From Capronia americana (Eukaryota > Ascomycota > Eurotiomycetes > Chaetothyriales > Herpotrichiellaceae), in NCBI GenBank assembly GCA_016110215.1, contig JADWQD010000007.1, positions 744,001 through 808,000 of the forward strand: a stretch of DNA of 64,000 bases, read 5' to 3'. Of the stretch, positions 1 through 10,016 are shown piece by piece; positions within the stretch are counted from its first letter, which is position 1, and each line of letters starts with the position of its first letter. Under the pieces are notes generated by a model. The model was given only the letters and a program-made list of their open reading frames with translations. It searched no databases and had not been told where the DNA came from. The translations under genes and the position numbers were made by a program.

Positions 1-1
1 A

Positions 2-1213
2 GAGCCCATCCCTGTCCCCAAAAGGCCCCAGAGCATCGAGGAACGAGTTTCGGCCATCCTCCACCACACTCCGCTGATAGACGGGCACGTCGACCTTGCG
101 ATCTTCATCCGCGGCCGGTACGCGAACAAATTACACACTCAGGAGTTCAAAGAGAAGTTTGAGAACGGCAGCATGGAAGCGAACGTCGATCTACCGCGCC
201 TGCGCAAGGGCAAGGTGGGCGGCGCGTTCTGGAGTGCCTTCGTGGTGTGTCCGGAGCACGCAAGTGACGATTTCTCGGACGAGCAGTACGCCTCACCGGT
301 CGCGCATACATTGTCTCAGATCGATCTACTCAGACGGCTACAGGCCGAGTATGCCGGGGACTTTACATTCGCCACGACACCACTCTCCCGGCAACTGGCC
401 AATTTCCACGCATCGAGGAGTTTGATCTCCCCGATTAGCATTGAAGGATTGCACCAGATCCCGCAGTCCGCGCCGCTCTCGACGCTGCGGTTGTACCATG
501 CACTCGGCGTGCGTGCAGCGACGCTCACGTGGAACTGTCACAACGCATTTGCCGACGCAGCGTTGATCTCCACTCGCAACGGCACACACGTCGCTCCTTA
601 CCATCGTGGCGGGCTTACCTCCGCGGGACGAGAGGTCATCCGCGAGATGAACCGATTGGGGATACTCGTTGACATTTCCCATACGTCGTATTGGACGCAG
701 AAAGCGGTGCTGAGCAACAACACCTCCGCAGCGCCGGTCATCTACTCGCACTCGTCGGCGTTTGCGCTGTGCCCGCATCCGAGAAACGTCCACGATGATA
801 TCCTCGAGTTGGTCAAGCAGACGGGAAGTTTGGTGATGATCAATTTTAGCCCCGGGTTTATTTCGTGCTTGCCGCCGCCGGATGAGAGCGTGTTGCCGGA
901 GTTCTACGAGAAGAATAATACTTTGCACCAGGTTGCGAGGCATGTCGTGTACGTCGGCGAGAAAATTGGGTACGACTTTGTCGGGCTGGGGAGCGACTTT
1001 GACGGCATGGGCGAGCTGACGCCAAAGGGCTTGGAGGGCGTTGATAAATATCCTGACCTGATTGCCGAGCTGTTGAAGATGGGAGTCAGTGACGCTGACG
1101 CTGCGAAGGTAGCAGGACAGAATCTGATCAGGGTATGGGGAAAGGCCGATGGCATTGCAAGAAAGCTACAGCGGGAGACGCTGGAGGGAGAAGATGCTGT
1201 CTCTGGGTGGTAA
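2..1213 (+). CDS. Membrane dipeptidase (renal dipeptidase family, M19), 5' end outside the window
   Basis: A zinc dipeptidase of peptidase family M19, which hydrolyses dipeptides. The frame is open from base 2 to the stop at 1211-1213, so the N-terminus lies upstream of the window. Visible family landmarks in order are the DGHVD zinc motif (about 80-94), the bridging glutamate in SIEG (about 439-450), a histidine in LVDISH, a second in YSHSS, and GLGSDFDG with its aspartate near the C-terminus. About 404 codons are visible without an intron, which is most of a typical fungal M19 protein. The C-terminus carries no membrane anchor or targeting signal. Family assignment is firm; substrate and cell location are not known from this sequence. 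Confidence 0.93.
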   Translation, partial: EPIPVPKRPQSIEERVSAILHHTPLIDGHVDLAIFIRGRYANKLHTQEFKEKFENGSMEANVDLPRLRKGKVGGAFWSAFVVCPEHASDDFSDEQYASPVAHTLSQIDLLRRLQAEYAGDFTFATTPLSRQLANFHASRSLISPISIEGLHQIPQSAPLSTLRLYHALGVRAATLTWNCHNAFADAALISTRNGTHVAPYHRGGLTSAGREVIREMNRLGILVDISHTSYWTQKAVLSNNTSAAPVIYSHSSAFALCPHPRNVHDDILELVKQTGSLVMINFSPGFISCLPPPDESVLPEFYEKNNTLHQVARHVVYVGEKIGYDFVGLGSDFDGMGELTPKGLEGVDKYPDLIAELLKMGVSDADAAKVAGQNLIRVWGKADGIARKLQRETLEGEDAVSGW

Positions 1214-1449
1214 CCCTTGCGCATAAGGCTGGCTTATCCCGGTACCCGGGCTGACCGCAAAAGAAATCAGAAAAGCCCCCGCTTAGTAAATCAGGCCGAC
1301 GACGCACATTCTAGCATAATCTCCGTGAAGAGCCGGAAATGAAAAATGAAAGCCCAAAAAAGGGAGGCACATCCGTGAAGCCGAGTTGGTTCGAACCTGG
1401 TCCCGAATTGCGAGCTCAAGAAAGGAGCCAAAAAACAAATTGATAGATC

Positions 1450-1529
1450 TCAGCGACATGGAATCGAACCACAGCCACCTGGGCACGGGTTTTAGACCGC
1501 CAGGTATTCTACCACTAAACTATCGCTGA
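1450..1529 (-). tRNA. tRNA-like gene with an enlarged anticodon loop; isotype not resolved
   Basis: On the minus strand an 80-nt segment folds as a tRNA. It has a perfect 7-bp acceptor stem (TCAGCGA with TCGCTGA), a short D arm with an A-box (TAGTTTAGTGG), a 5-bp anticodon stem (CCTGG with CCAGG), a 4-nt variable loop and a T arm with a perfect B-box (GGTTCGATTCC). A run of six T (1435-1430) follows 14 nt downstream as a pol III terminator. The anticodon loop is 17 nt, which suggests a 10-nt intron. Removing it at the canonical site leaves GTC as anticodon (Asp) but with G instead of the invariant U33. The D arm resembles Gly and Asp tRNAs. It is either an intron-containing tRNA or a decayed copy. 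Confidence 0.6.
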
Positions 1530-3902
1530 TCCTGATTGTAGAGGATATGGCCTCTACAGCGAAGAAGGGCTCTCAAATTGTTGGAAAAGAAGGTGTTTTT
1601 GCATTTGATAAGAGTGTATTTTCCAAAGGTGAAAATTAGGAAACCGGGAGGGGGAGCATTTTAGGTGGTGAGTCAGCATCTGTTTGCTGAGCTGATGAGC
1701 GAGATGAGCTGCCTTGCATCCTCCAGTCGTTTCGAAGTCACGTGGAAGGTTGGATTGGTCGCCATAACTCGTCAAGTCCCTCTCGTCGTTGGGATGGAGG
1801 GCAGTCGTTGTAGTCGATTGGCCCAGATATCCAGGCTCTTCTTTCCAAGAGATAGTGGCTGACCCGTGTTGCCTGGTTGAAATACTTCATCTTGCCCAGG
1901 CAGCTGGCTCATGCCCGAGATGTGAGGCGCCCGCCTCGTTGACGAGCAGTGTTCGTTTCCCCTCCACGGCGGTCGTGCCCGTGGCCTGCATGCTTTGGAA
2001 GAAGGCTGGAGCATGGTTGGCTAGATTTCTTTGGCTGGAGGCCACCACAACGATATCGCGAGTGACGACCAGCAGCGCAGCCAGATTCCGATAATATCAG
2101 AAGGGCTTCCTGGGCGACGCAAAATCTTTCTCGAGCCAGTGCCACCCTCTCCAGCGGACCATGGGGATGCTCCAGTGCAAGGTCAGGTGGAATTGATATT
2201 GGCCAAAAACCGAACACGCCCTCTCCATTGACAACATCAATCGCAGGTTGTGGGAGGCCGAACAGTTGCCTGCGTCAGTACAGCCCCCTCAGTTCCAACA
2301 GACAATTCGAGGGAGTTGAGGCAAGGAGGAAAGGGAAATTCTGGTTGCGCTAGGAATACTTCAAGTGAAGTTCATACCGAACCCGCCTCGGAGAAGATGC
2401 TTGCATCCTCGAAGCTGGCTAAATTATCGCCACGCTCACCGTTGCCAGACTCTTGTTTTAGAGCCGAATCGCTTCGTCCTCAGAAAGGAAGCCTGCTTCG
2501 AAGTCCTGCGTTCTCCGTTCCCACTTCAAATCACCGACCAGCGTCTCCCATGCTCCTGTCCCCGTTAGCAGCAACAAGTCGCGGAACTTGGTAGAGAGTT
2601 GTTTATCGTGTCCGTATGCCGAGGCACAATACGCGACCGCCCACAAGTGTTGTGCGAGCAACTGTCTCAGTCTGTATCAGCTTCCAATAGATCCCCATGC
2701 TATAGCCATAGATTCAAATGGAATCCCTTAGCCCTATGATAATATCTGCACAGAACAAAGTATACCAAGCGCTTGAAAGCTACCTGGGTACGTCTTCGGT
2801 CCTCTAGCCGACTTCTACAGAAATTTGCCTGCAGAGTTTACCCTGCCAAGACCGTCCCCTCAAAATGAAGGCTCGCGTGGCTACTGAGTTTAGACAACGG
2901 CTATGACAATGTTCCCATGGGTGTTCAATTCTTGTGGTACCAGAGTGTTTTCTGACCTACGGTTCCATCATCTCGTGAACCGCGCAGCTTTCAGCCCAAA
3001 GATCCCCCTCTGTTTTCCATACTCGAGGGAAAGTTATTTTCGGCGGTTGCCTATGTGATCCTCTTGTGTGGGAAATATGTGTGGGAGGTGTGCGGAGAAA
3101 TAGAACGATGAGGTCTTGGCAGAGGTTATGAGTAGCAGGCTTTCATTTTGCGTACGCCGATGCCACTACGGTGACTAGTTATGATGCAGCCGGAGCTGGA
3201 GGATATTCTGTCTGCTTTACACACACGACAGCAACACTCCTGAACAATGTCCTGGAATAATGACGTCCTCGCAGCTTCACAGTCCAATCTGTGACGACTT
3301 CCGTTCGTTGCTCACTTCTTGCGCCACCGCTCGCTCGGTGCTCACGGTGCGGCGCCAATTGCTCATAACTACTACGGCAGTTGAGCACCGAGACCCATGT
3401 CCACGTTATGGCCATGTACTGCGGGGGCTGAGGTCCGCTGCGAATGAATCCCAACACCGTTGAATGGTTGACCGTTTTGGCATCAGGCATTCAAGGCCCA
3501 TGCGAGGACAAAGCTCCATCCTCGCGCGAGATACCCGGAATCAAGACTATTTCCAAAATCAGCAGGCAACCCGTCAACGCCGCTCCTATCTGGTGTGTAT
3601 GTTAACCTCATTTCAGCTCCAACCACAACCCATACAAATACTCAGTGGGTTAACACTGATCTTGGCAATGCAACGATTGGGACCGCTTGGCGCAAACAGA
3701 GGGGTTTGTTCCAGCGTCGCCTCGTTGAGGCCTCCCACACGTGCAATCAAAGTCTCCGAGCATATAGGCGTTCCAAGCAAGGCCTGAATGTTATGTCTCC
3801 GCGTGTATCCGTGGTATATATGAATACAAGAGCTCCGTCTGATGGAATGGGGAGGGTCTGACTTGTCTTCGCAGCTTGTACGTGCCCTGCAGAGCCGCTG
3901 CG
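1530..3902. other. Gene-poor stretch of about 2.4 kb
   Basis: No reading frame here exceeds about 115 codons, and none shows a recognisable domain or a family-like splice pattern. Short overlapping frames occur on both strands at 1789-2231, 2250-2594 and 3179-3490, as expected by chance. I see no terminal repeats or transposase remnants. The last few hundred bases before 3903 presumably hold the promoter of the P450 gene. Confidence 0.6.
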
Positions 3903-5613
3903 ATGTCTGACAGAGGAGTCTTTGAGAATGTGCAAGACCTTGTACACCACCTTGATTCCATCCATGCTGCCTTGCTGCTCATTTGCTTCTGGGTGACATG
4001 GCAAGCGTTGCTCCTCTTCTACCGTCTCACAATACATTCCCTAGCGAAGTTTCCTGGCCCAAAACTTGCCGCAGCCTCTTACTGGTATGAGTATTACTAC
4101 GATGTCTCCAAGGAGGGGAGATATATCTGGAAAATCATGGAGCTGCATGAGGAGTACGGTAAGCGAACGCAGAGGCAGGCTGTTTCACGAGGGCTAACCT
4201 CCGAGAAGGGCCGGTTGTCAGAATAAACCCAAATGAGCTCCACTTCAACGACCCGGATTTCTATGAGGAGATATTCCATGGCAAGAAGTACAAGACTGAC
4301 CGCGACAAGTGGTTTAATCTGGACCACGTTGGGCAAGGTCTCGCTTTCACCATCGACCACGACGTCCACGCACGACGGCGGAATGCCCTGTCCCCGTACT
4401 TCAGCATGCAGTCTATTCGAGCCCTGGAGCCTCGCATCACAGATGTTGTCGCGACAATGTTGGATCGGATCCACGAAGCTCGTCGAAAAGGCAGAACAAT
4501 CCATCTTTACCACATGTTCTCCGCGTTTGCTCTCGACATCGTCTCTGAGTACGCCCTTGGGAAAGATCTGTCGACAAACTTGATAAACAACCCCGATTTT
4601 GGCAAGGCATGGGCTGAAATCACGGGAGCTGCACGACTCAACAACTTTGGGAGACATTTCAAGGGAATGATGGCTGTCCTGATGTCTCTCCCCGAGTCTA
4701 TTATAGTCCGGCTGAACCCACCAATAGGCCGATTCCTCGACTGGCGGAACACACTGTCAAAACAGGTGCAACAAGTCCTCGACGAGCAAAGCAGCCAAAC
4801 GCCCAAAGACGAGCCGACGACGCTATTTCGAGAACTGATCAAAAGCGACTTGCCCGCCGAAGAAAAGACTCTGCGACGCTTGACGGACGAAGCCAACATG
4901 GTCTTGGGAGCGGGAGGTGAGACCACTGCCCAGACTCTGACACGGACTTTCTACCACTTGATTGAGAATCCACAAATTGTCGAAAAGCTTAGAGCCGAAT
5001 TGACCGTTGCCATTTCGGAACCAGACAAAATACCGCCCTTGGCAGTGCTTCAGAACCTCGTCTACCTGAACGCGGTCGTCGACGAAGGTGTAAGGATATC
5101 CTTTCCTGTGCCGGCAAGGTCGCCTAGAGTGTTTCGTGACCATACCCTGCATTATGGCAATTGGACAATCCAGCCTGGAGTGAGTACCGCGACATGCATA
5201 CGTGTTTCTGCTAAGTTTCGACCTAGACTGCCGTCTCCATGTCGCCTTGGATGGTCATGATGAGCGAGAAGGTCTTCCCCGATCCCTTCAAGTTCGATCC
5301 AGAGAGGTGGCTCGGCAACAAGGAACTGCGCAAATATCAGGTCGCATTCTCCAAAGGGAAACGGGCCTGTCTCGGAATCAAGTGAGTCACTTGTCCCCCA
5401 AGAAATGGCAGCTGAGAACGAACTACTGACCCTCGTCGCAGTCTTGCCCACGCCGAGATGTTGTTTGCGATTGCTATGATCATCCGCAAGTTCGACCTGG
5501 AATTGTTTGAGACGACGTGGGAAGATGTGGACATTGCGCATGATTTCTTCGTGGCGCTTCCAAGGTTCGGTACGGAGGGCGTACGCGTCAAGGTTAAGAG
5601 AGAGTTTTCGTAA
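3903..5613 (+). CDS. Cytochrome P450 monooxygenase, 517 aa
   Basis: A heme monooxygenase of the microsomal fungal type. The exons are 3903-4158, 4209-5179, 5227-5381 and 5442-5613, with introns of 50, 47 and 60 nt. The N-terminus has a hydrophobic anchor (about residues 20-40) followed by the FPGPKLAA proline hinge. Further landmarks are the I-helix oxygen-binding motif AGGETT (320-325), the K-helix ExxR at E378-R381, FDPERW, and the heme loop FSKGKRACLG with cysteine 457. The length is normal for the family. The FPGPKL...YWYEYYYDV block is like proteins often annotated as trichodiene-oxygenase-like, but the substrate cannot be read from the sequence. An in-frame ATG at 3876 would add nine residues; 3903 gives the more usual start. 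It converges on the GST gene, with 141 bp between stops, and heads the peroxisomal cluster. Confidence 0.92.
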
Positions 5614-5754
5614 GCATGGCAATATACAGCATCATTCACTAGCAGGGTCATTCTCAGCAGGAAGCTCCGGCAAGACGCCTTCTCTAACGCTGTATCTACC
5701 ACAAACTGTATTGGCTCGCCCTCGGGCATCACGCGTCACTCAGATAGTACAATG

Positions 5755-6564
5755 TCACAATTTCGCCTTCGCTTCGAGTTCCTCGGGAGGAATTATCCTT
5801 GCTGTCGTGAAAGGAACCTCGAGATGATAGAAAACCTGGTCCCATCGATCGTTTCCGAACCAATCTCGCCGCTGGCCTTTGCCATTGACGGCTTGGATCC
5901 ACGGGGCTCCGAACGCGCCAGCACTCTTCGTCAGCTCGATAACCCGCTGTTTGTTCTCCGGACTGAGGGCGTTCTTCATGATTTCTTTGACTTCCTCCTC
6001 GGTGAAGATGCCCTCCAGGGCCTTGATCACACCTTCCGGTTTCGAGATATTGATGCCCTTGCTCCAGTACGCCACGCTAAACGCCGGGAAAGTTTGCTCG
6101 AATTTTTCAGCCGGATAGTGGTCTTTGACCCATGTCGCGACGCGGACTGCCTGCTCACCGTCAATCCTCGACTTCCAACAGCTTCGATGACACTTACAAA
6201 CAGGGACAGGATGGGGAACTCTTTGGGCCGGATCACTTTCAACCCCAGCATTTCGCCGGTCAACGTGGAATCTTGCGCCGCGAAAGCCTCCTTCCATGTC
6301 GGTGTCGGAGTGAATGGATTCCCGGCGCCATCACGGGCCGCACCCAGAAAGAAGGGTATTATCTCGACCGAGACGCCATACACGTTAAGAAGTGGCCGGT
6401 AGCGAACAGCATTGGTGAAGCCGAACCACGAGTATGGCGACACTAACGACGCCTGGTGAGTTGCAAAACAATATCAGATGGAAGTTCGACACTAGGTACA
6501 TACCACAGTCGACGAAAATCGTAAGCTTCCCTCCCTCTGGATGCTTTTTCGGAAACATCGACAT
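5755..6564 (-). CDS. Kappa-class glutathione S-transferase / DsbA-like isomerase with peroxisomal signal, 233 aa
   Basis: A thioredoxin-fold enzyme of the GSTK / 2-hydroxychromene-2-carboxylate isomerase family. The exons on the minus strand are 6564-6504, 6442-6198 and 6150-5755 (introns 61 and 47 nt). Splicing restores FVDCVSPYSWFGF, the N-terminal glutathione-binding region with the active-site serine of the family. It also restores the helical insert and the C-terminal GAFGAPWI turn with its cis-proline, then WFGNDRWDQV. The protein ends in AKL, a canonical PTS1. Kappa GSTs are known from mitochondria and peroxisomes, and bacterial relatives isomerise ring-opened polycyclic aromatics. A second in-frame ATG lies two codons downstream of the chosen start. 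It is divergent from the CoA ligase over a 577-bp shared upstream region. Confidence 0.9.
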
Positions 6565-7141
6565 TCTGAGAAGCTCGGAATTCTTCCTGTAGCAGGTCTG
6601 GGGCTGGAGCAAGTCGGCTATCCTTGATGTGCAGTTCAGGCCTCCTCCACGACGACGCTGGCTGGAGACTAATCGGATTGCGTGATGCACCCTTTCGCTC
6701 TGCTCGGGCACTGTTATAATAGTCCGCTTTTCTCTCTGCGTGTCACAGAGGGTGACAGGGTGAACAGATCTCAGCGGAGGGCATCTCACGAGGACGACCA
6801 GGACAAATCAGGGAGCCTGGTAAGCCGAGGCACCCCGGAGCATCGCCGACGGCGACTAATCAATAAAGCAGATCCCGACACCATAACAGACCTCGATCTT
6901 TCTCTCATCTCAGATGTTCCACAACAAGACCGTTGCGGCGCCAGTGAAGGCCCGCCCCAGCTGGCTACGCACGAAACAATGTCTTCTAATCAATCCAATG
7001 AGAGAATTGCTTCAAAATGGCAGGGACGACTCCCCCATGGGGCAAAGCTGCTGCACGCGACAGCACCTCTTGGCTACATACAGTACTACATCGCACCTGT
7101 TCGAGCAGCAGCCCTGACAGCATCGCCAAAATCGCAGCGCC
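6565..7141. promoter_or_regulatory. Shared divergent upstream region of the GST and CoA-ligase genes
   Basis: These 577 bp separate the start codons of two divergently transcribed genes, so they must hold both promoters. Short frames in it show no domain. I could not pick out a specific operator by eye. The layout would allow co-regulation of the two peroxisomal enzymes, which is inference. Confidence 0.5.
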
Positions 7142-8929
7142 ATGCCCATAGAATCCGCCTTTCCCCCGGTCACCGTTCCGCCGGTCGATGTTTGGACCTT
7201 TCTCTTTGAGCGATCTGACCGCGAATTTCCAGAAGATCACGGTAAGCGCGTGGAAAACTTGCATGGAGTCCAGGAGGCTGACAGCGTGTCAAGTTGTTTT
7301 CGTGGACGTCGCAGCACAGAAGCAGCACTCTGTCCGAGATGTTCGCGAAGCCGCCACTCGATTCGGCCAAGGCATTCGACAGCAGTGGCACTGGCAAAAG
7401 GGCGATGTGGTGGCGCTTTTCAGCCCCAACAGTACCGATATCGCGCCGGTGACGTTTGGCACACTCTGGGCAGGTGGTGTCGTGTGTCCGTTCAACAATC
7501 TGTATACGGTCGGCGAACTTGTGTCACAATTGAAGTCTTCGCAGGCGAAGGCCTTGGTCACTCATGTGGCATGTCTCGAGGTTGCCCGCGAAGCTGCCTT
7601 GCTTGTGGGCTTACCGCTCGACCGCGTCATTCTAGTAGGACCTCGTGACACGAAAGAGCGATTCAGACATTTTTCCGACGTGCAGTCTTCGACTACCGAT
7701 ATCCAGAAAGTGCAGATCGACCCGAAGGAGGACCTTGCGTACCTGGTGTACTCCTCTGGAACTACTGGTCTCCCCAAAGGCGTGATGCTGACACATGAGA
7801 ATACGGTCGCAAATCTGCTGCAGGGGGCGGTCATGGACGGGCAGCAAATGCACTGGAGCAAGGACAGGACCATTGGATTCCTGCCCATGTATCATATTTA
7901 TGGTAAGCCGACACGTCACCCGGGACCCCCCAGCATGCTGATCTCCGGGGACACCTAGGCATTGCAGTTCTCCTCCTTCAGCCAGTCTTCCGAGGGGTGC
8001 GAGTCTACATCATGCAAAGATTCGAATTGGAGCCGTTTTGCCGCATCATCCAGGACCAACGGATCACATTCGCCTTCGTTGTACCGCCCGTCGTGCTGGC
8101 ACTGGCTAAGCATCCCCTGATTGACAAATACAACCTGAGCTCCCTCCGCATGATGCACTCTTCCGCCGCACCGCTCACGGACGATCTCGTGCAAATGGTA
8201 TACAAAAGGCTGAAAGTACCGATCAAGCAAGGGTACGGATTGTCAGAAGCCTCTCCGGGGGTGGCTACCCAGGTGCGTGAGAAGAGCTCCTTCTTTCATT
8301 GCAGTTGCTGACCTGGCTTTCTTTCGCAGCCCTGGGGTGAATGGAACAAGACTATCGGGTCAGCCGGGACCCTCCTCCCGTCCATGTCTCTGAAGTGTGT
8401 AGCGGACGGAAAAGAAGTACCTCTCGGAGAGGCCGGCGAGATCTGGATCAAGGGCCCCAACATTTTCAAGGGCTATTACAAAAACACGAAAGCCACGGCA
8501 GAGTCGATAACTCCTGACGGCTGGTACCGCACCGGCGATGTGGGCTATGTGGACAAGGACAATAACCTCTACATCACGGATCGAGTCAAGGAGCTCATCA
8601 AGTACAACGGATTTCAGGTCGCTCCGGCCCAGTTGGAAGGCCTGTTGCTGGCACACCCGGCCGTCAATGATGTGGCTGTCATCGGCGTGTACAGCAGAGA
8701 GAAGGCGACCGAGCTTCCAAGAGCATATGTCGTCCCCGCCACGGGATACTCCGCCGGACCCGAGCTGGAGAGAGCAATTTCCGAGTGGTTGAACAAGAAG
8801 GTGGCTCCTTACAAGAGGCTCAGGGGCGGCATTCGATTCGTGGAGGCAATCCCAAAGAGCAATGCTGGCAAGGTGCTCCGCCGGGTCCTGTCTGAACAGG
8901 CGAAGAAGGAAGAGTCGGCTCGACTGTAA
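7142..8929 (+). CDS. Acyl-CoA / 4-coumarate-CoA ligase-type AMP-forming enzyme with PTS1, 540 aa
   Basis: An ANL-superfamily ligase that activates a carboxylic acid to its acyl-adenylate and then to the CoA thioester. The exons are 7142-7241, 7294-7902, 7959-8272 and 8330-8929 (introns 52, 56 and 57 nt). The P-loop-like motif YSSGTTGLPKGV lies near residues 186-197. It is followed by FLPMYHIYG, GYGLSEASPG, the GWYRTGD hinge aspartate motif, and the catalytic lysine motif PKSNAGKVLRR near the C-terminus. The order and length fit 4-coumarate-CoA-ligase-like fungal enzymes. The last three residues are ARL, an accepted PTS1 variant, so peroxisomal import is likely. Its neighbours supply oxidation steps for a CoA ester. 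The acid it uses (phenylpropanoid, medium-chain or other) cannot be told. Confidence 0.93.
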
Positions 8930-9227
8930 TGCAATCTAGTAGATCTGATAGATCTGATGGACGTGGTCACTTCGTGCTGGCGGGGATTTTTACCTTTGTG
9001 GCAACTGATCCATCTGGAGGACAAGTAAATGGAAGCGAAAGATATCGAAAGCTCATTAGAGATTTCCTGGCGTCAAATCACCAAAGCCCAGGCTTGTGTT
9101 GCTCCGCAGTCGATACAATCCCAGACTGGGGGTTCAACAATGATAGTAGTTGCGGATCACCGATATGTCGGTTTGAGTGATTAGCTACCATAAAGCATAC
9201 ATAACCCTCCTCAACAGTTTCCCCTGC

Positions 9228-10016
9228 TTACAATTTCGAGAACATGCTCTCCCCCTGCGGCCGAACGTCCAACTCGTGCGTCCACGAACTCCGCGGCTGC
9301 GTGTGCAAGAACCAGTACGTATGGGCCAGATCGGCCGGCGCCACCAGGTGGGCATCCACATCGTCCAGCTTCCCCTCCTGTCCTCGGCGCTGCCACTCCC
9401 TCCTCGACCACTCACCGATCAGCTTGCCGTCCACGGGGCTGTCGACGATGATGTGCGCCGCGTGGATGCCCTTGGCCTGGTACTCGCGCGTGATGATCTG
9501 GCACAGCGAGCGCAGGCCGAACTTGCCCGGCGAGAAGCTGGACAGGCCGGGGTTGCCGCGCAGGGCGCCCGTCGCGCCCGTGAACAGGATGGTCCCCTTG
9601 CCCGCGGCCAGCATGTCCGGCAGGACGCACTTGGTCGCCCAGAACGCGCCGAACAGGTTGATCTTGGTGAAGTTCTCGAACTCCTCGGACGACGTGTCGA
9701 GGATGGGCCGGCCGTTGACGCGGCGCGCCCCGGCGTTGTACACCAGCACGGCCACGGCGCCCAGGTCGGCGCGGATGTGCTGGAAGCTGGAGAGCACCGA
9801 GCTCTCCTGGCGCAGGTCGGTGATGTAGTACTTGGCCGAGCCGGCGCCGTGGTCGGCCTCGATGCCCTGGGCCATCGTTCGCAGCTTGTCCTCCGTGCGA
9901 GCCAGGAGCGCGACGTAGAAGCCCTCGGCCACGAAGCGGCGCGCCACCGCTTCGCCGATGCCGGGCCCGGCGCCCACGAGGGCGATGACCGGTTTGTTCT
10001 GCTTGTTCAGAGACAT
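9228..10016 (-). CDS. Short-chain dehydrogenase/reductase family protein ending in SKL, 262 aa
   Basis: An intronless Rossmann-fold protein. The nucleotide-binding glycine motif is GAGPGIG at residues 15-21 and NAG is at 94-96. The position of the catalytic tyrosine is occupied by phenylalanine (F161), while the +4 lysine is kept (K165, in FSPGK). The usual catalytic serine region reads FTGATG. The following block (KFGLRSLCQ, KGIHAAHI) is like a branch of SDRs in which the tyrosine is also replaced, so this may not be a dead enzyme but one with altered chemistry. It ends in SKL, the consensus PTS1. The gene is visibly richer in G+C than its neighbours. It points toward the CoA ligase, 298 bp from that gene's stop. 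Confidence 0.9.
   Translation of the reverse strand: MSLNKQNKPVIALVGAGPGIGEAVARRFVAEGFYVALLARTEDKLRTMAQGIEADHGAGSAKYYITDLRQESSVLSSFQHIRADLGAVAVLVYNAGARRVNGRPILDTSSEEFENFTKINLFGAFWATKCVLPDMLAAGKGTILFTGATGALRGNPGLSSFSPGKFGLRSLCQIITREYQAKGIHAAHIIVDSPVDGKLIGEWSRREWQRRGQEGKLDDVDAHLVAPADLAHTYWFLHTQPRSSWTHELDVRPQGESMFSKL

Noticed and set aside
1387..1402. A second B-box-like palindrome (GGTTCGAACC) just downstream of the tRNA-like gene
   Set aside because: No acceptor or anticodon stem can be formed around it on either strand, so it is not called as a second tRNA.
2250..2594. Plus-strand frame of 114 codons in the left gene-poor region
   Set aside because: No domain, no homologous splice pattern, Ser/Pro/Arg composition typical of chance frames.
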